Below, one piece after another: positions 25,250-35,382 of a DNA stretch of 64,000 bases. A program made the translations under genes and the position numbers. The notes below the pieces were generated by a model, which saw only the letters and a program-made list of their open reading frames with translations, was not told the DNA's origin and ran no database searches. Origin of the DNA: Conexibacter sp. CPCC 205762 (lineage in GTDB: Bacteria; Actinomycetota; Thermoleophilia; Solirubrobacterales; Solirubrobacteraceae). The stretch covers positions 1 to 64,000 of the forward strand of contig NZ_JAUTDN010000038.1 in assembly GCF_030646155.1 (NCBI RefSeq). The letters run 5' to 3'. Every line of letters begins with the position of its first letter. Position 1 is the stretch's first letter.

Positions 25250-26758
25250 GTGCCCCGGATCCAACTGCCCCCTGCCGCCGTTCTCCGCGTCGAGCTGATC
25301 GCCGGCCTCGTCGTCGCGCTCGCGCTGATCCCGGAGGCGATCTCGTTCTCGCTGATCGCGGGGGTCGATCCGCGCGTCGGCCTCTACGCCTCCTTCACGA
25401 TGGCCGTCGCGATCGCCTTCACCGGCGGCCGCCCGGCGATGATCTCGGCCGCGACCGGCGCGATGGCGCTGGTCGTCGTCTCGCTCGTCGACGAGCATGG
25501 GCTGCAGTACCTGCTGGCGGCGACGCTGCTGGCCGGCGCGATCCAGGTCGCGCTCGGAGCGCTCGGCGTCGCGCAGCTGATGCGGTTCGTGCCGCGCTCG
25601 GTGATGACCGGCTTCGTCAACGCGCTCGCGATCCTGATCTTCCTCGCGCAGCTGCCGTACCTGCGCGACGTGCCGTGGCAGGTCTATCCGCTCGTCGCGG
25701 CCGGGCTGCTGATCGTCTTCGGCGTGCCGCGGCTGACGCGCGCGGTGCCCTCGCCGCTGATCGCGATCGCGGCGCTGACGCTGTTCACCGTCGCGCTCGG
25801 CGTCGGCGTCCCGACGGTCGGCGACGAGGGGGAGCTGCCGAGCAGCCTGCCGCTCCTCGGCATCCCCGACGTGCCGCTGAACCTGCACACGCTGACGGTG
25901 ATCGCGCCGTACTCGGTCACGCTCGCGATCGTCGGCCTGCTGGAGTCGCTGATGACCGCGCAGCTCGTCGACGACATCACCGAGACGCCGTCGGACAAGG
26001 GCAGAGAGGCGCGCGGGCAGGGGATCGCCAACCTCGTCACCGGCCTCTTCGGCGGCATGGCCGGCTGCGCGATGATCGGCCAGACGATGATCAACGTGCG
26101 CGCCTCCGGCGCCCGCACGCGCATCTCGACCTTCTGCGCCGGCCTCTTCCTGCTGATCCTGGTCGTGGCGCTCGGCTCGGTCGTCGCGGTGATCCCGATG
26201 GCGGCGCTGGTGGCGGTGATGATCCTCGTCTCGGTCTCGACCTTCGACTGGCACTCGATCGCGCCCGCGACGCTGCGGCGGATGCCGCGCGGCGAGACGG
26301 TCGTGATGCTCGCGACGGTCGCGGTCACGGTCGCGACCCACAACCTCGCGCTCGGCGTCGCGACCGGCGTCGTCACCGCGACGCTGCTGTTCGCCAGACG
26401 CGTCGCCCACCTGGTCGAGGTCACGAGCGTGCTCGACCCCGATGGCGGGACGCGCGTCTACAGCGTCAGCGGCGAGCTGTTCTTCGCCGCCGACCGCGAG
26501 CTGGTCGGAGCGTTCGACTTCGCCGGCGACCCGCCGCGCGTGATCGTCGACCTGTCGCGCGCGCATGTGTGGGACGCTTCAGCGGTGGCCGCCCTGGACG
26601 CGATCGAGACCCGCTACGCCGCCCACGGCACAACGGTCGAGGTGCACGGCCTCAACGCGCGCAGCACGCGCCTGCGCGAGCAGCTCACGTCCGCCGCCGA
26701 CGCGCCCGCGCCCGACGCGCCCGCCCCCGACGCCCCCGCTGCCGCGGGCGCGCACTGA
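25250..26758 (+). CDS. SulP-family anion permease with STAS domain
   Basis: 502 residues. Ten or more hydrophobic segments occupy about 12-385 with the SulP-typical N-terminus (LVVALALIPEAISFSLIAGVDPRVGLYASF), and a shortened STAS domain follows (about 395-490, VIVDLSRAHVWDASAVAALD). Family substrates are sulfate, bicarbonate, molybdate and other anions; the actual one cannot be read. The C-terminus is a short PDAPA repeat. GTG start with no Shine-Dalgarno, consistent with leaderless transcription. Followed 5 bp later by a MerR regulator. Confidence 0.88.
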   Translation: MPRIQLPPAAVLRVELIAGLVVALALIPEAISFSLIAGVDPRVGLYASFTMAVAIAFTGGRPAMISAATGAMALVVVSLVDEHGLQYLLAATLLAGAIQVALGALGVAQLMRFVPRSVMTGFVNALAILIFLAQLPYLRDVPWQVYPLVAAGLLIVFGVPRLTRAVPSPLIAIAALTLFTVALGVGVPTVGDEGELPSSLPLLGIPDVPLNLHTLTVIAPYSVTLAIVGLLESLMTAQLVDDITETPSDKGREARGQGIANLVTGLFGGMAGCAMIGQTMINVRASGARTRISTFCAGLFLLILVVALGSVVAVIPMAALVAVMILVSVSTFDWHSIAPATLRRMPRGETVVMLATVAVTVATHNLALGVATGVVTATLLFARRVAHLVEVTSVLDPDGGTRVYSVSGELFFAADRELVGAFDFAGDPPRVIVDLSRAHVWDASAVAALDAIETRYAAHGTTVEVHGLNARSTRLREQLTSAADAPAPDAPAPDAPAAAGAH

Positions 26759-26763
26759 GGCGG

Positions 26764-27156
26764 ATGCCGGAGGGCTTCCTGCAGATCGGCGAGGTCGCCG
26801 AGCGGGCCGAGCTGTCGCTGCGCACGGTCCGCTACTACGAGGAGCAGGGGCTGCTGACGCCGGCCCGCCGCTCCGACGGCGGCTTCCGCCTCTACACCGA
26901 CGAGCAGGTCCAGCGCCTGCTGGTGATCAAGCAGATGAAGCCGCTCGACTTCAGCGTCGAGCAGATGCGCGAGCTGCTGACCGCCAGAGACGCCCTCGCC
27001 GACCCCGCCACCCCCGCCGCCGCCCGCAGCGAGGCCCGCGCCACGATCGCCGCCTTCGCGGCCGACGTCGCCACCCGCGTCACCAAGCTCCGCACCCGCC
27101 TCGCCAACGCCGAATCCTTCGCCGCCACCCTCCGCGCCGAGAGCGGCGAAGGCTAA
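26764..27156 (+). CDS. MerR-family transcriptional regulator
   Basis: 130 residues. N-terminal winged helix: LQIGEVAERAELSLRTVRYYEEQGLL (about 6-31), then the wing and a long coiled coil (about 80-125) for dimerisation. No Cys cluster for metal or redox sensing is present, so the effector is probably organic or stress-derived. It shares an operon with the SulP permease and a MerR-type dyad lies in the promoter, suggesting autoregulation. Stop shares CTAA (27153-27156) with the convergent Fic gene. Confidence 0.88.
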   Translation: MPEGFLQIGEVAERAELSLRTVRYYEEQGLLTPARRSDGGFRLYTDEQVQRLLVIKQMKPLDFSVEQMRELLTARDALADPATPAAARSEARATIAAFAADVATRVTKLRTRLANAESFAATLRAESGEG

Positions 27157-28301
27157 GCGTCGCCGCGCAGGGCACCCAGCAGCTCCTCCGCGAGGTAGAC
27201 CTTCCCCCATCTGCGGCCTGACATCTCGGTCAGGATCCCGTAGCCGACGAGGTCGTCGATCGCGGCGCGAGCGGTCGGGTTGCTGACTCCGAGCCACTGC
27301 TGCGCCTCTCGCACCGTCACGTACGGGTTGGCGGAGAGGCCGTCGAGCAGTTCGTACGTCGCCTGTCGCGCTCTGTCGAGGATCAGCTGCTGGCGGTAGT
27401 CGTCGAGCAGCGAGACGATTCGCTTCGCGTCTGCGACCGCTTCGGTCGCCTGCACCCGCACGCCTTCGAGGAAGTAGCGCATCCACCCGTTCCAGTCGCC
27501 GTGCGTGCTGACCCGCATCAGCAGGCGGTAGTAGTCGGTCCGCGTGCGCTCGAACCATGCCGACAGGTAGAGCAGCGGCTGTGACAGCAGACCGCGCTCG
27601 CTGAGGAAGAGCGTGATCAGCAGGCGGCCGACACGACCGTTGCCGTCGAGGAACGGGTGGATCGCTTCGAACTGGTAATGCGCCAGTGCGATCTGCACCA
27701 GCGGCGGGAGCGATTCGTCGTGCAGGAACAGCTCCAGGCGCTCCAGCGCGGCCTTCATCTCGAGCGGCGGCGGAGGCACGTAGCTCGCGCTCGCGAGCGT
27801 CGCGCCCGGCGGGCCGATGAAGTTCTGGCTGCTACGGAAGCCACCCGCGTGCTCACCACCCCGCACTCCGTCCATCAGACGCTCGTGCAGTTCGCGGATC
27901 AGACGCAGGCTCAGCGGCAGCTCGTCGATGCGATGCAACCCGTGTTCCAGCGCGGCGACGTAGTTCCGCACCTCGCGGACATCGGCATCGTCCTCGAACA
28001 GCTGCGTCTGGCCTGCCTCGGCGGCGTAGACGTCGGAGAGCGTGCTCTGCGTGCCTTCGATTCGCGAGCTGAGCACCGCTTCGCGACGCAGGTAGGGCTG
28101 GATCAGCAGGTGCGGGTTCGGCAGCAGCCGCCCGGTCCCGCTCAATTCGCCGAGCGCGCTCGACGCGCGGTCGAGCGACAACACCGTCTCCGTGTCGAAG
28201 ACCAGCGTCGGCGGCAGCGGCGCGGGCAGGAAGGCGTCCTCGCCGCTCGTCGTGCGGACCAGTTCGCCAGGTGCGTCGGCGGTGAAGTCGGCCGCGTCCA
28301 T
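27153..28301 (-). CDS. Fic-domain protein (class II, probable AMP transferase)
   Basis: 382 residues. The N-terminal inhibitory motif SxxxEG is present with Glu82 (SSRIEG), placing it in class II, where the alpha-inhibitory helix is in the same chain. Active-site motif HPFLDGNGRVGR starts at His215 and is complete, so transfer of AMP (or another nucleotide moiety) to a target hydroxyl is expected. The C-terminal ~70 residues form a winged-helix domain (VTVREAQQWLGVSNPTARAAIDDL), suggesting DNA binding and autoregulation. Base composition is less GC-rich than the neighbours, with more varied third positions, hinting at later acquisition. ATG 28301 preferred over GTG 28304. Confidence 0.88.
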   Translation of the reverse strand: MDAADFTADAPGELVRTTSGEDAFLPAPLPPTLVFDTETVLSLDRASSALGELSGTGRLLPNPHLLIQPYLRREAVLSSRIEGTQSTLSDVYAAEAGQTQLFEDDADVREVRNYVAALEHGLHRIDELPLSLRLIRELHERLMDGVRGGEHAGGFRSSQNFIGPPGATLASASYVPPPPLEMKAALERLELFLHDESLPPLVQIALAHYQFEAIHPFLDGNGRVGRLLITLFLSERGLLSQPLLYLSAWFERTRTDYYRLLMRVSTHGDWNGWMRYFLEGVRVQATEAVADAKRIVSLLDDYRQQLILDRARQATYELLDGLSANPYVTVREAQQWLGVSNPTARAAIDDLVGYGILTEMSGRRWGKVYLAEELLGALRGDA

Positions 28302-28326
28302 CACTTCATGAAATCACGAGAACATG

Positions 28327-28366
28327 GGAGCTTTCAAACCAAACGCGGAAATTCTTTGAAAGCTCC
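28327..28366. promoter_or_regulatory. inverted repeat upstream of fic
   Basis: A perfect 12-bp inverted repeat, GGAGCTTTCAAA (28327-28338) and TTTGAAAGCTCC (28355-28366), separated by 16 bp, starts 26 bp upstream of fic. A third half-site TTGAAAGC follows at 28387-28394. The segment is markedly AT-richer than its surroundings. Best read as a promoter/operator, possibly bound by the Fic protein's own winged helix; as RNA it could also form a hairpin. Confidence 0.6.
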
Positions 28367-28499
28367 TGCAGCTTTGCAGCCACCCCTTGAAAGCCCGATA
28401 GGAACCGCTCGCGATGGGCATCTTCATGAGTGACAGGCGCTCGGCGCCGCCTGCGACGACGGAGCGCCCACCTACGTCCCGATCCTGGAGGAGGGACCG

Positions 28500-29165
28500 A
28501 TGGAAGCGATTCGCCATCCCGCCGCGCCGGCCCCGCGCAGCGGCACCGCCGATCCGACCGCGACGCGCGAAGCGAGCGCGCCGGTCGCGCAGAGCTGGAC
28601 CGTCGCCGATCCGGCCCCGCTGGGGCTCGCCGCGTTCGCGCTGACGACCTTCGTGCTGAGCATGTTCAACGCCGGCCTCGTCGACAGAGCGGGGGAGCCG
28701 GTGGCGTATGCGCTCGCGTTCGGCTACGGCGGCCTCGCGCAGCTGCTCGCGGGCATGTGGGAGTTCCGCAACGGCAACACGTTCGGCGCCGTCGCGTTCA
28801 CCTCCTACGGCGCCTTCTGGCTGTCGTTCTTCGCCTACGTGCAGTTCTTCGCCAGAGACGTCCCGGCTGCCGACGCCGGTCATGCGGTCGGGCTGTTCCT
28901 GATCGCCTGGGGGATCTTCACCGCGTACATGTTCGTCGCCTCGCTGCGCACCACCGCGACCGTCGCGGCCGTCTTCCTGGCGCTGACGATCACCTTCCTG
29001 CTGCTCGGGATCGGTCAGGCGGGCGCGCACACGTCGCTCGTCAAGGCCGGTGGCTGGGCGGGCCTGATCACCGCCGTGCTGGCCTGGTACGCGTCGTTCG
29101 CGGTCGTCGCCAACACGACCTTCGGCCGCACGCTGCTGCCGGTCGGCCCGTTGAGAGGGGAGTGA
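28500..29165 (+). CDS. satP: acetate/succinate transporter of the GPR1/FUN34/YaaH (SatP) family
   Basis: 221 residues. After a ~30-residue polar N-terminus comes the family motif DPAPLGLAAFALTTF (canonical NPAPLGL with Asp for Asn), then six hydrophobic helices including AYALAFGYGGLAQLLAGMWEFRNGNTFGAVAF. Members carry acetate and succinate across the inner membrane. GGAGGAGGG just upstream is a strong ribosome site. It lies 42 bp before acetyl-CoA synthetase in the same direction, so uptake and activation of acetate are encoded together. An inverted repeat CAGGCG...CGCCTG (28434-28453) sits in the leader. Confidence 0.88.
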   Translation: MEAIRHPAAPAPRSGTADPTATREASAPVAQSWTVADPAPLGLAAFALTTFVLSMFNAGLVDRAGEPVAYALAFGYGGLAQLLAGMWEFRNGNTFGAVAFTSYGAFWLSFFAYVQFFARDVPAADAGHAVGLFLIAWGIFTAYMFVASLRTTATVAAVFLALTITFLLLGIGQAGAHTSLVKAGGWAGLITAVLAWYASFAVVANTTFGRTLLPVGPLRGE

Positions 29166-29207
29166 GGTACAACTGTCGCGGGCACGCAGGACCTCGAGAG
29201 GAGCGAG

Positions 29208-31202
<1,995 letters not shown>

Positions 31203-31208
31203 AACGAC

Positions 31209-31243
31209 GACGGGCGCGCGGCCTCTCGGTCCGCACGCCCGTC
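31209..31243. terminator. terminator hairpin after acs
   Basis: GACGGGCGCGCGG (31209-31221) pairs with CCGCACGCCCGTC (31231-31243); one position is a G-T type wobble. It begins 7 bp after the acs stop. There is no T-run, so termination by structure alone or with Rho is assumed. Confidence 0.65.
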
Positions 31244-31259
31244 GCACGTCAGCTGGGGC

Positions 31260-31285
31260 GCTGCCGGCGCGGGGGCGCCGGCAGC
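31260..31285. terminator. second hairpin between convergent acs and PQQ dehydrogenase genes
   Basis: Perfect 10-bp stem GCTGCCGGCG / CGCCGGCAGC with loop CGGGGG, 16 bp from the stop of the leftward gene. Symmetric in both directions, so it can serve the leftward quinoprotein gene as well as a back-up for acs. Confidence 0.65.
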
Positions 31286-31300
31286 GTGTGATGCGTCGCG

Positions 31301-33619
31301 TTAGTTGATGCCTCTGTTGACGTAGGCCGAGACGTCGTCGATCTCCTGCTGGGAGAGCGAGTCTCTGAAGCCCGGCATGCCGCCGCCGCCCTCTTCGACC
31401 TGTCTCTTGGTCGGGTCGAACAGCTTCGCGTCGGCGATCGCCGTCAGGTCGGGGCCGCCGTTGCCGCCTCTGCCGTCGGCGCCGTGGCAGACGGCGCAGT
31501 TGTCGGCGAAGACGGTTCTGCCGGCGTCGGCGTTGCCGCCCGACGTGTTGGCGCTGTCGCCACCCGTGTCGCCGCCGGTGTCGTCTCTTCTGGCGGCCGC
31601 GTCACCACTTCTGTTGCCGGTGTCTCTCTCGTCCTCGCCGGCGTGCGTGATCGCCTCGCCGGGGACCTGGATGCCGTCCAGCTCGTTCATCTCGCCGTCG
31701 AGCGAGAAGACCCACAGGTTGGCACCGTGCGGCGCGCCGGCGAGGGCGTTGCCGCCGGCGACGATGGCGACCTTCTGTCTGCCGTCGACCTCGAAGACGG
31801 AGGCGGCGGCGTTGGCGCCGGCGCCGGTCTGGAAGGACCACAGCTGTCTGCCGGTGCGCGCGTCGAGCGCGACCAGGTGGCCGTCGTTCTTGCCGACGAA
31901 GACGAGGTTGCCGGAGGTCGTCGCCGAGCCGCTGTAGCAGGACTCGGGTCTGCCTCTCTCGTTCTTCATCTTGTACGACCAGACCGGGACGTTCGTGTTC
32001 GCGTCGAGCGCGGTCAGGTAGCCCGGGGTGTTGAAGCCGAGCGTGCCGAGGCCGCCGCCGAGGCTGACGACGCCGGGCGTGAATCTGCCGTTCTGCGGGG
32101 CCTGCGCGGACCAGCCGATGCTCTCCTGCCCGCACACGTAGAGCATGTTCGTGTCCGGGCTGTAGGACATCGGCGCCCACGTCGTGCCGCCCGAGGGCGC
32201 GCCGATCGTGATCGCCGCGCCGAACTCGGTGCCCGACGGCGTGTAGACGAGCGATGCGGGGTCGCCGTCGATCGGCCGGTTGATTCTGATCGTTCTCGCG
32301 TTCGGGATCGCCGGCGAGGTGCGGATCTGCTGCTCGAGCGCCTTGTACTGCTCGTCGGTCACTCTGTCGGGCATCAACATCGGCGTGGAGGGGATCCACT
32401 GCGTCGGCGCGGACTTGTTCTCGGGCGCCTGCGGGACCGGCGTCTCTCTGCCGGGGTAGATCGGTCTGCCGTCACGACGGTCGACCGCGTAGACCCACGG
32501 CATCTTCGGCGCGATCGCCGCGGCCGGGACCTTCTCGCCGTTGATCTCCGCGTCGTACAGCACGACCGGGCTGGAGACCGTGTTGTCCCACAGATCGTGG
32601 TGCACGAGCTGGAAGTGCCACTTGTATCTGCCCGTCGTCGCGTCGACCGCGACGATCGAGTTCGAGTACAGGTTGTCGCCGGCGCGCTCGGAGCCGTTGA
32701 CGTCCGGGCCCGAGGTGCTGGTGCCGAAGATCAGGAGGTTGCGCTCCTTGTCGATCGCGGGCGCGTTCCAGAGGCCGGAGCCGCCGATTCTGGCGGAGTC
32801 GCCTTCCCAGGTCGGGTCGGCGATCGGGTCGTTGCCGTCACCGGTCAGCCAGAACTTCCACTTGATCTCGCCGGTCTCGGCGTCGAGGGCCGTCAGGCGG
32901 CCTCTGGCGAGGAACTCGGAACCGGAGTTGCCGATGTAGACGAGGCCTCTGTAGAAGAGCGGGGCCGCGATCGAGGTGGCGTTGTTCTTGTGCCAGTCGA
33001 AGACCTTCGACTCCCACTTGACCTTGCCGTTGCGGATGTCGATCGCCTGCACCTTGCCGTCGATCCGGGAGGAGTAGAGCGTGTCCGTGCCGTTGTAGCC
33101 CAGACCGCGCGACTCCCAGCCGCAGCAGACGGTGGTGATCTCGGGATCGAGGTTTCCGGGCAGCTTCCAGATGACGTCTCTGGTTCGAGTGTCGATCGCG
33201 AAGACGTCGTTCTCGCCCGTCGAGATGTAGAGGTTGCCGTTGACCGCGAGGATGTTCTCCTCGTGCGAGTACTTGGCGGCGGTGCCCGAGTCGAGGTCGA
33301 GCATGAAGTCGCCCTTGAGGTCGGCGACGTTCGACGTGTCGATCTGTCTCAGCGGCGAGTGGAACGTGTGACCGTAGTCACCGCCGGTGACGGGCCAGTT
33401 CGTGCCGGCCGGCTTGAACGGGTCGATCTCGCCCGCGGCCGGGACCGGATTGCTGTTGCTGGAGTCGACGCTCGACGTCGTCTTGCCGTCGTTCTTGTCG
33501 TCTCCGCCGCAGCCCGCCAGCAGCGCCAGCAGCGCCACGGCCAGCAGCGTCAGCAGGCTCGCGCCGAGGCGGCGCCTCGCCTTCCCGCTCGCGGGACTGC
33601 CGTTGCTCGATCTCTTCAT
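31301..33619 (-). CDS. lipoprotein quinohemoprotein (PQQ-dependent dehydrogenase with C-terminal cytochrome c)
   Basis: 772 residues. Lipobox LLAGC with Cys37 anchors it outside the membrane. The beta-propeller (about 70-640) carries repeated W-motifs (ALDAETGEIKWKF, AVDATTGRYKWHF, ALDARTGRQLWSF) and the vicinal Cys pair TTVCCGWESRG that contacts PQQ. After a Gly/Asp/Ser-rich linker the last ~80 residues are a cytochrome c with CAVCHG (708-713) and a Met in GGGMPGF as axial ligand. It should oxidise an alcohol or aldehyde and pass electrons through haem to the respiratory chain. No PQQ biosynthesis gene is in the window. Arg codons are mainly AGA. Confidence 0.88.
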   Translation of the reverse strand: MKRSSNGSPASGKARRRLGASLLTLLAVALLALLAGCGGDDKNDGKTTSSVDSSNSNPVPAAGEIDPFKPAGTNWPVTGGDYGHTFHSPLRQIDTSNVADLKGDFMLDLDSGTAAKYSHEENILAVNGNLYISTGENDVFAIDTRTRDVIWKLPGNLDPEITTVCCGWESRGLGYNGTDTLYSSRIDGKVQAIDIRNGKVKWESKVFDWHKNNATSIAAPLFYRGLVYIGNSGSEFLARGRLTALDAETGEIKWKFWLTGDGNDPIADPTWEGDSARIGGSGLWNAPAIDKERNLLIFGTSTSGPDVNGSERAGDNLYSNSIVAVDATTGRYKWHFQLVHHDLWDNTVSSPVVLYDAEINGEKVPAAAIAPKMPWVYAVDRRDGRPIYPGRETPVPQAPENKSAPTQWIPSTPMLMPDRVTDEQYKALEQQIRTSPAIPNARTIRINRPIDGDPASLVYTPSGTEFGAAITIGAPSGGTTWAPMSYSPDTNMLYVCGQESIGWSAQAPQNGRFTPGVVSLGGGLGTLGFNTPGYLTALDANTNVPVWSYKMKNERGRPESCYSGSATTSGNLVFVGKNDGHLVALDARTGRQLWSFQTGAGANAAASVFEVDGRQKVAIVAGGNALAGAPHGANLWVFSLDGEMNELDGIQVPGEAITHAGEDERDTGNRSGDAAARRDDTGGDTGGDSANTSGGNADAGRTVFADNCAVCHGADGRGGNGGPDLTAIADAKLFDPTKRQVEEGGGGMPGFRDSLSQQEIDDVSAYVNRGIN

Positions 33620-33810
33620 CTCGTGCCCTCCCTGGACCCTTCGGACCTCTGTTCGTGCGCCCGCGACATAGGCGCTTGATGCGAAGGTACCTTAAATTTT
33701 GATACCACTGTTTACTGTCGATTGACGGCGCTGACATGGCGTCCGATCTGCCGAGCACGTAGGCTCGCTCTGCCGGGGCATGGCGCCCCGGCATGAGCCA
33801 AGGAGGGGAG
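33620..33810. promoter_or_regulatory. divergent promoter region with palindrome and leader hairpin
   Basis: 191 bp. An AT-rich core (about 33680-33715) contains the 10-bp palindrome AAGGTACCTT (33684-33693) and TTGATACC / TTTACTG elements that probably hold the leftward and rightward promoters. Just before the rightward gene a perfect 9-bp stem TGCCGGGGC / GCCCCGGCA with loop ATGGC (33771-33793) ends 7 bp ahead of the AGGAGG ribosome site. Confidence 0.55.
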
Positions 33811-35382
33811 ATGGCCTACAGCTCCTACGAGCAAGCGTGCGCCGAGCACGGCTGGCGCGTGCCCGCGCGCTACAACATCGCGGCCGACGTCTGCGACAAG
33901 CATCCGCCGGACAAGCTCGCGATGATCCACGAGGACTTCCGCGGCGACGTGCGCGAGGTGCTGTGGGGGGAGCTGCAGGAGCTGTCCAACCGCTTCGCGA
34001 GCGTGCTCACGACCGCTGGCGTCGGGCGGGGCGACCGCGTCGCGATGCTGCTGCCGGCGACGCCGGAGACGGCCGCGGCCTTCCTCGGCACGTGGAAGTG
34101 CGGCGCGATCCTGCTGTCGATGTCGGTCCTCTACGGCGACGAAGGGATCCGCCACCGGCTCGCCGACTCGCGCGCGAAGGTGCTCGTCACCGACGCCGAG
34201 AACGCCGACCGGATCGACCGCAGCCTCGTCGAGCAGGTGCTGATCCTCGACCGCGACCTGCTCGCGACCGGGGCGCAGCAGTTCGCCGCCGTCGACACCG
34301 CCGCCGACGACCCTGCGCAGCTCTACTACACATCCGGCACGACCGGGCTGGCGAAGGGGATCGTCCACGCCCACCGCTACCTGCTCGCGCACGAGGAGTT
34401 CGTCTACTGCCACGAGGTGGAGGACGGCGAGCGCTTCCACGGCATGGGCGAGTGGGCGTGGGCGGCGGGGATCGCGCCGCTGCTGGGGCCGTGGCGCTAC
34501 GGCGCGGTCCAGTGCGTCTACCAGCGCGAGGGCGGCTTCGACCCGGCCAAGCAGCTCGCCTTCCTCTCCCGCCACGAGGTCACCAACGTCTTCACGACGC
34601 CGACCGCGATGCGCTCGATGATGGCGATCGAGGACGCCGGCAGCAGGTATCCGCAGCGCTTCCGCCGCGTCTGCAGCGCGGGTGAGCCGCTGAACCCGGA
34701 GGCGATCCGCTGGTTCCGCGAGCAGTACGGCGTCACCGTGCTCGACTACTACGGCCTCAGCGAGTCGTATCCGCTCGTCGCCAACTACCCGTTCATGGAG
34801 GTGCGCGAGGGCTCGATGGGCAAGCCGGCGCCCGGCTGGGACGTGCAGATCCTCGACGAGGACGAGCGGCCGGTCGCGCAGGGCGAGCGCGGCGAGATCT
34901 GTCTGCGCGCCCGCTCCAACCCGCACTATCCGCTCGGCTACTGGGAGCAGCCGGAGGCGAGCGAGGAGACCTTCGGCGGCGCGTGGTTCCACACCAAGGA
35001 CGCGGCTTCGCAGGACGAAGACGGCTACTACTGGTACGAGGGCCGCGCCGACGACGTGATCATCGCCGCCGGCTACCGGATCGGCCCGTTCGAGGTCGAG
35101 TCGGTCTGCCTCGAGCACGCTGCGGTCGCCGAGGCCGCGGTCGTCGCCTCGCCCGACGAGCGCCGCGGCATGGTCGTGAAGGCGTTCGTCGTGCTCGCCG
35201 CCGGCAGCGAGCCCTCCGACGAGCTGGCCGGCGAGATCAAGGCGTTCGTGCGCGACCGCCTGTCCGCCTACGCCTACCCGCGCAAGGTCGAGTTCGTCGA
35301 CTCGCTGCCGAAGACGCTGACGGGCAAGATCCGCCGGATCGAGCTGCGCCAGCTGGAGGCGGAGCGGGCGCGCTCAGCCTGA
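33811..35382 (+). CDS. AMP-forming acyl-CoA synthetase (medium-chain/acetyl-CoA-synthetase-like)
   Basis: 523 residues from ATG 33811, which has AGGAGG at 33801. Adenylate-forming motifs: YYTSGTTGLAKGI, DYYGLSESYPL, TKDAASQDEDGYYWYEGRADDVIIAAGYRIGP (hinge), and C-terminal PKTLTGKIRRIELR with the catalytic Lys. It is shorter than Acs and resembles the medium-chain/propionate-activating branch; the acid is not predictable. Divergent from the PQQ dehydrogenase, whose product acid it might activate (inference). Its last nine bases overlap the FUSC gene. Confidence 0.85.
   Translation: MAYSSYEQACAEHGWRVPARYNIAADVCDKHPPDKLAMIHEDFRGDVREVLWGELQELSNRFASVLTTAGVGRGDRVAMLLPATPETAAAFLGTWKCGAILLSMSVLYGDEGIRHRLADSRAKVLVTDAENADRIDRSLVEQVLILDRDLLATGAQQFAAVDTAADDPAQLYYTSGTTGLAKGIVHAHRYLLAHEEFVYCHEVEDGERFHGMGEWAWAAGIAPLLGPWRYGAVQCVYQREGGFDPAKQLAFLSRHEVTNVFTTPTAMRSMMAIEDAGSRYPQRFRRVCSAGEPLNPEAIRWFREQYGVTVLDYYGLSESYPLVANYPFMEVREGSMGKPAPGWDVQILDEDERPVAQGERGEICLRARSNPHYPLGYWEQPEASEETFGGAWFHTKDAASQDEDGYYWYEGRADDVIIAAGYRIGPFEVESVCLEHAAVAEAAVVASPDERRGMVVKAFVVLAAGSEPSDELAGEIKAFVRDRLSAYAYPRKVEFVDSLPKTLTGKIRRIELRQLEAERARSA

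Noticed and set aside
31484..33679. Long plus-strand open frame antisense to the PQQ dehydrogenase
   Set aside because: Val/Asp/Arg-rich shadow; the minus strand encodes a complete quinohemoprotein with lipobox and haem motif.
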